Program-made: the position numbers and the translations under genes | Notes under the pieces: model-generated | Told to the model about the DNA's origin: nothing | The model's database searches: none | Seen by the model: only the letters and a program-made list of their open reading frames with translations | Shown: positions 54,365-64,000 of the stretch, piece by piece | How the letters are laid out: every line of letters starts with the position of its first letter | Position numbering within the stretch: the stretch's first letter is position 1 | Assembly: GCA_011037195.1 (NCBI GenBank) | Contig: JAAEAF010000374.1 | Coordinates: forward strand, 62,001 to 126,000 | DNA length: 64,000 nt | Direction: 5' to 3' | Source: Triatoma infestans | Lineage: Eukaryota > Arthropoda > Insecta > Hemiptera > Reduviidae

Positions 54365-54780
54365 AACCCCTGGCCAGAAACAATTTATTACTAGCTACTA
54401 TAAAACTACCCCAATAAGACCTTACGGATGGACTCACTGGCCACTGCAGGCTTAAAAATTTGCCTATGTAGATTTCCTCAGGAAGAAGAAGAAGAAGAAG
54501 AAACAGCACTGCATGTACTTTTGTCAGTTTGAGGGGCTTGTGCCTCTTTTGAAAGGAGAAAGTGACGCCTTCAAACTTCATCCAGGTGTCTCTCTCCAGA
54601 CTCCTTTAATTAAAAAGACAGGATCGGAGAGGGTACTCCCTTGTGGATACCTTTAAGCTAACCAGACTCCTAATTAAACAGACTGCACTAGAGAGGTACT
54701 TCTAACTTGTGGATGCCACAATAGACCCACAATAGGGGTCGCGGTGGTGTAGGCTTTAATAGCCTACTACTCCCACAGAA
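54365..54780 (+). pseudogene. R1/Jockey-type LINE tail, same family as 11235-12000
   Basis: Broken plus-strand frames read GLTGHCRLK-like codons, then EEEEEETALHVLLS, matching the LTGHCRLNR and [12 protein letters not shown] region of the 11313 ORF. The 3' untranslated part (CCACAATAGACCCAC, GGTCGCGGTGG) also aligns. A GAA repeat at 54482-54501 expands the acidic run. It ends near 54780. Confidence 0.6.
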
Positions 54781-54861
54781 TCTATCTGTCTATATCAAAA
54801 TAATCTCTTTGCCTGGCAGAAAACAAAGAACAGAACCTCAAATATTAGTAAAATTTAATTA

Positions 54862-54865
<4 letters not shown>

Positions 54866-54900
<35 letters not shown>
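54866..54900. repeat. Poly(A) tract
   Basis: More than 30 consecutive A, shortly after the LINE tail. Confidence 0.9.
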
Positions 54901-54902
<2 letters not shown>

Positions 54903-57000
54903 AACAAAGAATACAAAAATATAATAAATGCATTCTAAAGCTCTCAGGCATAAAGAACACTAAATTCGGAATTACATAACATATTTTAAACATGAAACTT
55001 AAACTTTCATTTTCCTATGAGATTAAAAAAAAAAGAAATAGGCTCCCATTTTGTGAAATAAGAAATTAAAATGAAGTTTGTTTCATTGTCAAGCTGTGCA
55101 ATCACTATGTAGTTATAAAATATGGCAGTAATATTTTATAGAAAATACATGTGATAATTTGAAAGCCGGGGAAAGAAAAGTTCACATGTGATAATAAGAA
55201 ACATTGAATTTTGAACGTGATAAAATGTCTATATGATCAAAATGCGTTTTGGACATAATATGTTTCAAGGGTTTACTTTTCTATTTTTAAAATACTATTG
55301 TACATTTTTTTTCTATTATGTATTTCTATGAACAAGTTTTGTGAATATAGAACTTTTACATGTTTACTTTTTTTGTTCTCTTAGTAACTAAGAAATTATT
55401 TTTTTTTTTTTTTTATAGATGTATGATAGAAAGTTTTTAAAAATTAAAAAATTAAAATTAAGAGAACACACTTAAGTGGTTGAATTTATAAATGGACTAA
55501 CAACAGATTGTGAATTGTGTATGCGATTTTTTTTTTTTTAATTAAATAAAAACTATAATAATGTACTTTATTAATAATATAATTAATAATTTAAATAAAC
55601 AAGAAATAATCAAATAATGAATAAACCTTTATTCGAATGGTATTTACTACTTGGAGGAAAGATTAATTTCCATAAAAAGACTGACATTAGATGAAAAAAA
55701 AACTTCTTAATTCTTTAATTAAATAAAAACAAAAGATTGTCTAACTTTTTCTTTTTTAAGAAATAAAATCTGACAATTCTATTAATTTTATTGGTTTAAT
55801 AATATCTTTATCATTGTATCTTTATAAAGAAAATCTTCATTATTAACGAGGTTTGATTAAAATAGTATTCCAAACTGTGCCATATATGATTCGGCATGAT
55901 ATAACAATTATTCTGCACAACCGTAAACTTTGCGATGAATTTTTTTGTTTGTCAATTTTATAATACTCGGAACATTTTTACCATTTATCATTTTTTTTTT
56001 TTTTTTTTTTTGCTAATTTTGCGTTTTTGTTTTGCACTTTTTATGAGATTCGCTTTATTTTTTTAAGTTATGCAAACGCAATAAAAAAACCATAATCGCT
56101 TTCGTTTATTTGTCGAAATTATTTTATTTACAAGAGATGATAAGTGAAGGGTCTGGCAAAAACAAACAGCAAACACCTCTGCACAATTTGCAATCGTCTT
56201 GCAGTGTGTTTTCTATAAATACAAAAAATTCTCTTTTCTAAGAATTCTCAGTTTTAACCAAAATATTATAAAAAATATTTCTCAACCTTTTTTGTGATAT
56301 GGTTTTTTTTTTTTCTATGGGACCCCTTATAGTTTTTTTTTTTAGTCACTTATTTACATACTTATGAATGTAAACAAACAGAGAAAATTACGAATTAAGT
56401 TAAAAACATTTTGATTCGTTTTTACTTAGTATAGTTTTCATTAATTGCCCTGTACATTTTGCAATAATTGACATATTCCTCTAGTTTAATCACTTGCATT
56501 TACCTAATTCTATTGTCTTCAGAGTGTGTGTTTTTTTTTTTTGTATTTCTTCAAGCCAATAAATATTTTCAATTAAATGCTTTTGCTTCAATAAAATAGT
56601 TTTTTTTTTCTTTGTTTTCTATGTTTTCTTCGCGTCCCTTTTAGTTATTTCAAATCCATAAGGGATGTTTGCCTCACAGAATGACAGAAACATTGTATTT
56701 CTGTGTTAAATTTATATTTTTTATTAGATTCTTATTTTTTTCTATTAAGAAATTTGGCCTGACTTTAAGTATTAATTAAAGCTGCTGCTCAAATGTTTGT
56801 GAAATCACAAATTTGAAATTTTACTAGTTATTTATATTTCGAAAGTTCAATAGCAATTTTGCTGTTCGTTAGTAATTTTTTCATTTAATAAACTTTAATA
56901 CAACATCTAATTTTAATCTTGCAAGATCTCACTGGACAAACACTGCAAGTCAGAGAGAGAATGAAGGTAAACTAGTAGTTTTTTTAAATTAGTGGAAGCA
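54901..57000. other. AT-rich, no gene seen
   Basis: No Gly-X-Y exon, no protein motif; frequent T runs. Confidence 0.4.
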
Positions 57001-57010
57001 TTAATAAAAT

Positions 57011-57306
57011 ATCAGAGACATTTTCCGTGGTAGCCTGCTTCATTTTGTGGTCATCGACCGGTTTCGGGCGTTCGCCCTATCTTCAGGATGCGTTTTTCAG
57101 ACGGTGTGCCAACACAGACTCGTACAGAGACTTAGTTTCACACTAACTCAGTCACACTAACGAGTCTGTGTTGGCACACTGTCTGAAAAACGCATCCTGA
57201 AGATGGGCGAACGCCCGAAACCGGTCGATGACCACAAAATGAAGCAGGCTACCACGGAAAATGTCTCTGATGCTTTCCAGCTCTGCGGAACCAACCACCA
57301 CAACAA
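57011..57306. mobile_element. Foldback family A, best-preserved copy A5
   Basis: Two arms of about 120 bp plus a 36-nt tail (TGCTTTCCAGCTCTGCGGAA and onward) only at the right. It is flanked by the 11-bp duplication ATTAATAAAAT at 57000-57010 and 57307-57317. The plus-strand core at 57193-57230 reads CATC, CTGAAGA, T, GGGC-GAAC-GCCC, GAA, ACCGGT, C, GATG. CATC and GATG pair as a hammerhead stem I and GGGC/GCCC as stem II. ACCGGT is self-complementary, so stem III could form only between two molecules. The minus-strand core is at 57056-57085. Confidence 0.92.
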
Positions 57307-57317
57307 ATTAATAAAAT

Positions 57318-59984
57318 AGTTTATTGTAATAATTTCCTTTTTAATATGAAATTTATAAATAATAGCTTTAATAATAAAAAATAAACGACAAAATAAAATT
57401 ATTAAAACCTGACGCTAATACTCTTAGTTGTGCGTGGGACTCTTCTACATTGAATCGGTACTTTTGTCTATCCCTCGACTTTTCTTCTCTTATCCGTTTA
57501 TCCTAACCTTCCTGAGGTCATTTTCATTATCATCATCATCACTACCTTAACTTTGGCTACCGTCTTAATCTTGTTTTCTCTGACTGTTAGTTCATTATCC
57601 TTTTAGGCAGACTGATAGACACCATAATCTTCCTTTTTTTTTAACGTGGTTAAAATTACTCTCAGTAATTCACTTTTTCCAATACCAAATGATTAATATT
57701 GTTATTATTTTTGTAAAAAGTGAAAAAAGTTTGAGAAAACAATTTGGCTATTAACATGTTAATAAATAAATGATTTTACTCTTCTTTTATTTTTATCAAA
57801 TTATTATTATTATTATTATTATTGTTTTACAATTGGAAGCATCGTTCTTAGCGCAGTTGGATAGAGTTTAAGCCTGTATGGCCGCCTCATTTTCCTAATT
57901 AATTTTATCATTACCTTAAAGCTTAAGGCAAAGAAATTACTTTCATCTGCTTCGTAGATAATCAAAGTTTGAAAAGACATCCATAATTATCCATAAAGAC
58001 TCTGTTTAATTTTCCTAGAAATCAAGCTATTCTTTAAATATTTGGCCAGTCCAAAAAAAAAAAGCATTAATTAACAGTCGTAATTTTTTTTTTTTTTTTC
58101 ATTGATTTCTAATGAATTTTATAAAAAAGAATTGTGTAGAAAATCGAAGATAATCGAACTCTAGCTTTTTCTGAAAATTCAAGATACTCTTTGTAAATTT
58201 TCCTCCTTCTTAATCTTTGCCGCTTTTAATATGCATATATTAATTTTTTCCCTCATTTATGCTGAGACCCATTAAGAATCCTGCACTTTGAAGAACAAGT
58301 AAGGGCATTCTTAGGATAGGGATAGTCCTAACTTAGGCCATTAGTTTGAATATCTAATTACGCGTCTACAATATACCAAGTTTCGCGAAAATTATGGAAT
58401 AATCTTTATGACTGCACGAGAGCTTCAGACTTCATGACCATTTTCAAATAAAAAAATCGGATCATATAAGGTAATGTTGACAAACGAAAGATTTCTTTCA
58501 AGCAAATTACGGTTATGCAGGGACTTTGCGACCTCTGATTTTTGAGTGTAATTTTTTTAGAAAACCCTAACTTATTGTTATATCAGACCTCGTATATAAA
58601 AAAGTATATAAGGAAATAATCCAAAGAACTTTTCCAAAATAATGTAAATTTTAGACAAAAACTTCTTTTCTTTTTTTAATCAATTCTTCAAGAAAAATTA
58701 AAAATCCTAAAATTTTATTATAATAATAAAAAACTAAAATAGTTTATTAAGTTAAATTAAAAAAATATATATAATATACATATATATATATGTACATTTT
58801 TAATATCTAGTAATCTACCTCTTGATTTTATTTTTAAATTAATGATGAAAATAATAGAAATAAAGTAAATAATTTGATCTCCAAAGAAAAATATCAAAAA
58901 ATAATAAAATTTAGGTTTAAATAAAAAAATTTATCAAGAAGAAAATTATTTTTCATTTTCCGATTGTTTGTTAGTCCTTTAAACTTTTTAATTATTTTGT
59001 TCTATGTCTTGTAAGAATCCATCCATCTTGTAAAATGTTTCTTATTTATTATTATAGTAATTATTTTAGTGTGTAAATAGTTTTTTTTTATATACATATA
59101 TATAATTATTGTATTTAATATATTAATAATTTGTATTTTATAAACAAAAAACAAAGTTTTTTATTTTATTTTTTTTATTATTTTTGCATTTAATTAATTA
59201 ATTTAATAAACAAAATTTATTTGTTACAATAAATGAATAAAAGAAGGAATCCCCCATGTATATTTAAAAGATTTGTCTGAAATTTCAGAGTGGCCTAAAA
59301 AGTTAGTATTAAAATAATGGGAATCTGAAAAACGTTGATAGTCTCTCATGCTGTGGAATAAACCGCAACAAAAACAAAACCCATTAGAGAGTTAACAGTA
59401 GATAGGTTTTTTTCCGTGGCAATAAATTTAGTAATTAAAGATTTAGAAAACTTATCGTCTAAATTGTTTTTTTTTTTTTTTTTTGATGTAGCTGCTTCAT
59501 TTCGACATTAGTTTTTCGACCATAGATTTACCAACGATCTTCCATATAGATCACAGAGGTAAAACTCTCGACAGCCTTTTCGATATGTCCAATTCTAATT
59601 CTTATATCAGTACGGATTGATAATTCTATTCTTTTATTATCCTTGATAGATCTGGGATGAACTGGCATTTAAGTTGTTTATTACATATACTTAAATTTAA
59701 ATATAGGCTCGAAGATATAGCCAGACAACTTACCAAAAAAAATCTTGAGTAGGAACACCCGAATTTCGGGCAATTATTGTAATATAATGAAAAACGGAAT
59801 AGGCCGAACTATGCATTCCCGTAAACCTACAAAACTGTTATAATCATCAGAGAGTCTATTTCTTTCGCCCATATCAGCTAAGCTTAAGGTCTTTGCACTT
59901 TCACTGACTGCTCTCACCTTAATGACCATGAATGGTTGAACGGGTGGGTGGTTCAGACTATAGTGCTAAAAAAAAAAAATTAAA
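57318..59984. other. AT-rich, no gene seen
   Basis: Contains (TTA)n at 57798-57823 and (AT)n near 58780. No exon recognised. Confidence 0.4.
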
Positions 59985-60145
59985 AAATTTCTATGTTAGC
60001 CTTCATCATTTTTGGATCAGCGACAATTCAGTCGTACACCAAAATATCTTTTTGGAAAGTATTCCCACAAAACTGTATGGGTCCTAAAGATGGGAGAATG
60101 CCTGACATGAAGCAGGTATTACCCAGAAAAAAATAATCTCTGATC
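59985..60145. mobile_element. Decayed foldback family A copy
   Basis: TATGTTAGCCTTCATCATTT at the left, and CCTAAAGATGGGAGAATGCC, ACATGAAGCAGGTATTACCC and AATCTCTGATC at the right, retain the order of the family A arms. Confidence 0.5.
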
Positions 60146-61340
60146 TCAAGAATTATCCTAGGTCCAGCCGAAGTGCTAGGATTTACCACACCCCGCGTCA
60201 CCAGTGTTGTCATATTCTCTAAGGATAAAGGAGCGCGAGAAACTGCATGTGATCTTTTGTAGCAATTTAACGCATTGGAAACTGCATATTTCTCTCAGAT
60301 ACATTCGCCGTTGTTCCCTTTCTTATCTCAATCTTGTGCAGGAACTGATCAGATTTAAAAGTACAAAGAAGATACATTAAAATAGTAAAGATTAGAAAGA
60401 TGTATCATTTGTACAGCTAATTATGAATTGGAATTATCCGAAATCAGTCAAAAGTATCATCAAGGAAGTGCGTGTGAAGCACTGTTAATCATTCCTTCAG
60501 TTTAAAGACATGCATTCAAGCCAAGTGAGTCCATTGTTGTCCTCTCGAATCCATGGTCTAAGCTCAAAAGATACATGGAGGAAAGGGCATGGGGTGGAAG
60601 TTTGATGCCTTTTCATTCTATTTCTTTGAAAAAATTATCTATTCATCAAGAAGCAGTTTCTGCTCAAACTTGGATTTCAGAAAAGAATTTCCCATTGCGA
60701 AGTTGGTGATTTGAGGGAATGATTATGGAAAAGAAAAGAAGCAGATGCCAGGTACCATATCTACCCAGTGGTATTATGATTTAAGTTCGGCACATAACAT
60801 TCCCTTCAAGCTTGAAAATATCGATGCCACAAATAGACTAATGCAAGACCCACAGTGTGGGAACATTCCCAATTTGGCGTAGGTTTGCAATCCGAGGCGT
60901 TTATCCTCCTAAGAAGATAATTGTCTTCTGAATTAATTTCAGAGGCCTCATAAGCGGAGCAGGTTCAATGATAGTGCCAAGAGCCCTTTCGTCTCGCTAA
61001 TAGAAGGAACATAATCAGAAGGGAGAAAAAAAAATTAGGCAAGGAATGATTGTTTAACATCTTCAACCAATGGTTGTAGATAAAAAAATGCACACCTTCA
61101 AGGAAAGGCATGGGAATCTTAATGAGTTTTTTTTCTTAGTTATGGTAATAGGTTGTGATGTTCCTTCCAGGGAATTTAGTACAAAATCTACTGTTGCGGA
61201 AACTTTTGTTAGTTTGTCGGGAAAAAAGTGCTTGCTTCGGGGGGAGCCCGACGACATGAAGTGGGCTGTAGTCCAGTTTGTCAACTCTTACAACATGCTG
61301 GAAGGAAGCCACAGACTAATTTTCTAAATTTCAATCCAAC
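60146..61340. other. Moderate-GC block with short open frames, unidentified
   Basis: More complex than its surroundings. An 85-codon plus-strand frame starts at ATG 61070 and ends at 61327 with no domain I recognise. It may be a decayed transposon or a retropseudogene. Confidence 0.3.
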
Positions 61341-64000
61341 ATAGGTTATCTTTATTTATAAATTAACTCTTAAGAGATATACTTTAAAGTTGATGACAGA
61401 TCTTTAAAATATATATTTTAAAGGAAAACTTCATAATAATTACTCGTAGTAAAACTGAAATTTAGCTTTTTATTAATCATTTTTACAGAAACTTTAAAAA
61501 ACCCATGAGTTTAATGTTGTTTAATTTTTTTTTTTTTTTTATTGAATTTTTTTTCCATTTTGCTGCACCTAAAGTTTTTGTCTTTATTTTTTTTAAAAAA
61601 GTGACCTATTTTATTCATTGTAATTTTTTTTAAACCTCAATTTTTTGTTGATATTTCAATTTTTTTTTTTTTTTTTTGTTTTAATTAAGTCCCTAAAAAA
61701 AAAAATTCATTTTTGTTTATTTTAATTGTATTTTTGTTTACTTTTTAATATCTGAGTGGTGTAATATGTGTGATGTATTTATTTGTAATATTTTTTAATG
61801 AAACTTTAAAAAAATACAAAAAAAAAAATACAAAAATGAAAATTAAAAAAAAAAAATTATTTTTGATTTAATTACGAAACAAAACAAAACAAAAAAAATT
61901 TTTTTTATTTAGTGGACACCAAAAAAAAGTGGTTTTGTATTGTGAAAATGTTTTTGTGAATTTAAAAACAATACAAAAATATTTTTAAAAAAACAGAAAA
62001 GATGGAACATTCTTTTTTAAGAAAAATAAAAATAATTATTAGTTACGTAATTGAATTTTTTCTGCCTATAAAAAGAAAAAAAAACATGATAAAGGTGGGG
62101 CTAATTATAATAAATATAAGAAAATTTTCTTGTCAGAAAAATTAATAAAAAAAAACATAAAAATGCAATGAATTGTTTGGGGCAGGGTTTTTTTTTTTTT
62201 TTTTTAGCAGAACAGAAAATAAATTGTAATAACCCTTCCCATAATAATAAATTATTACTTTAACAAAAAAATACACTAACAAAAATATATTGTGTAATAT
62301 AATAACATTATTATTATTATTATTATTATTATTTAATAATAATTACAATTAATTAAAGACAAAAAAATGTATTTGTAATATAATAAATAATTTGGTACTA
62401 ATACTGCCGTGTAATGTAATGGAAGTTGATATAAATAAATAAATATATATATATATATATAAATACAAAAATATATATAAAAATAAAAAAAAACAAAAAA
62501 TGTTAAAAATAAACAACTCTTATGTATGTGGATGGTATTTAAATGTGAACAATAAAAAGTTTAGTTATTACTTGTCCAAAAAAACAATATCAGAAACTTT
62601 ATTTGCTCTTATTTTTTCATTCATTCATTCATTCATTTATTTTTTTTTAATTATTACTTTTTTTTCAAGACCTTGATTCCTTGAAAAAGTTTTTTTCACA
62701 TTTGAATTGAAACATTAGCAATTAACGCTCCTTATAAGTTTAATAATAAATAAGCTCTACCTTTTTTCATTGCCAGCATCGCACAACAATATGCAATTTT
62801 TTTCTTATAAAAGTATTTTCCTTAAAAAAGGTATTCACTATTCTAATTATTATTATTATTATTATTAACATTTTAAAACACGCTTGCATGTTATTTTATA
62901 ATTTCTGAATTTTTTTTTCATTTATTTTTATTTGTCAGAAAGCATGGCTGTTCAAAAAAAAAAAACTCAAAAAATCGAATAAACATTAATTTAATAAATA
63001 TTTTTTTTATTTTTTTTTTTTTAAAAAAAGCTCATTTCACCCCAATTTTAAGTTCCCCCCCAAAAAAGAGCTCACTTATTTTATTTGTGCTGATGCATGG
63101 TTTTGAACGAATTTTATTTATATATTTTGATTTTTTTTTTTTTTAATAATTTTATATTTTGGTAAGCATATGTTTTCTTTATCTATTTTTTTTTTATTAT
63201 TATTAAGCAAATTTCTTTCTGCTGTCTCAGAATTAAAAAAAAAAAAAAATTAATTAGTTATTAGTTTTTTTTTAGTATTGACGAGATTAATGTTGCACTT
63301 TTTACACACTTGAGTTCAGGTTTGCCCAGAGAAGAGAGATTGTGGCAGATGAACGATGAAAAGTTCTTAAAAAGAAAAAAAATTTGTTCTTGAATTAAAT
63401 CATTATATTTTTTTTCTGCAACAGTTAATTAAAAAAAAAAAATTATAGACTTTTGGTTAATTAAGGATTGATGTTTGCAAATAACTAGTTTCATTTAAAT
63501 TATAAATTAAACCGCAACCTAAATTAACCTATATGCCTTAGATTAAAAATGGAAAAAGGATTTAATTTGATTAAAAAAATATGGTTTATTTTTTTATTAA
63601 GAAAATTGATTGTTGATTTCATTTTATTTGAAACAAAAAAATAATTACTTGATTAATAACTACACTATTATTTTATTGACTTAAGTTTCGTTTATTCTTA
63701 CATAAAATTTTAAAATCTTAAAATAAATGTTTAATTTTTAAAGTACTAACACTTTTTACGATAATATTAATAAATACATAATATGTAAGTGAATTAATAA
63801 TGCAAGCCTTAAAAATTTACTCTAATTGAAAGGTGCAACAAACAACGTATCGATTAATTTTTCAATTTAACAATCGATTAATCTTGTAGATTAAAAAAAA
63901 CTTTTTTTTTACTTTCAGTAAAATAATTGGCATATTATTAGACATACTGTTGCAGAAAATAGTAGAAATTACATATCTTAGTTTCAAAATACAGCATGTT
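61341..64000. repeat. Extremely AT-rich homopolymer-laden sequence
   Basis: Many A and T runs of 10-20, (TTA)n at 62308-62333, (AT)n at 62445 and TTCA repeats at 62617. No gene or exon seen. Confidence 0.5.

Noticed and set aside
56936..56970. Possible small exon between CTTGCAAG and AAGGTAAAC
   Set aside because: It contains a stop in frame 1 and no Gly-X-Y or domain in the others.
62936..62960. Acceptor-like TTTGTCAG followed by AAAGCATGGCTG
   Set aside because: It runs into A-rich sequence with no donor; chance AG in AT-rich DNA.
1..64000. CRISPR array, bacterial operon or viral genome
   Set aside because: Direct repeats seen are microsatellites or transposons. No spacer regularity, no ribosome-binding-site-linked ORFs and no long viral ORFs are present.

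Overview
This is an AT-rich, intron-dominated eukaryotic window, most likely from an arthropod and probably an insect. The grounds are GT-AG introns of several kilobases, mariner, hAT and Helitron remnants, non-LTR elements with an RNase H tail, and tRNA-headed SINEs. The species assignment is inference. There are no bacterial-style operons, no rRNA, no CRISPR array and no functional tRNA gene that I can support.

The only host gene I can support is one large collagen gene on the + strand. I recognise 19 exons (18 firm, one candidate microexon) between 9422 and 53494. They supply about 1.38 kb of coding sequence spread over 44 kb. The exons are mostly multiples of 9 bp encoding Gly-X-Y repeats, joined by phase-0 introns and two phase-1 introns that split a Gly codon. 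The triple helix is broken by non-collagenous inserts: exons 5-7, the middle of exon 9, one Gly-to-Ser register break in exon 11, and a basic/acidic/glycine-rich stretch in exons 15-17. This rules out a fibrillar collagen and suggests a non-fibrillar chain, perhaps of the transmembrane XIII/XXIII/XXV-like or multiplexin type. Both ends are missing: exon 1 begins inside a split codon, and exon 19 ends in a good donor.

The rest is mostly transposable-element sequence inside the introns and flanks. In order: a Ty3/gypsy-like gag remnant (932-1603, minus); LINE 3' fragments (3775-4230, 5070-5760, 11235-12000, 13514-14390, 15735-16070, 33640-33930, 38640-39842, 41359-41965, 44100-44340, 54365-54780); three tRNA-headed SINE families; an unclassified family of about 1.05 kb built from roughly 300-bp modules (7103-8128 and an inverted copy at 27833-28893); a deleted mariner with TA duplications (19558-20472); a second mariner fragment (47745-48300); a hAT/ZBED-like transposase fragment (24962-26175); and two tandem Helitron fragments (36024-37972).

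The most interesting signal is a set of foldback elements of at least three families. Their arms carry a sequence with nearly the conserved core of a hammerhead ribozyme: CTGANGA, a short hairpin whose stem differs between families but still pairs, then GAAAC followed by the self-complementary ACCGGT plus C (or AACGTT). The best family has inverted arms, a one-sided tail of about 36 nt and 9-12-bp flanking duplications. This is the architecture known from Penelope-like retroelements, yet no Penelope coding sequence is seen here. A related motif at 23164 lies 161 bp upstream of a perfect three-unit heat-shock element and a TATA box.
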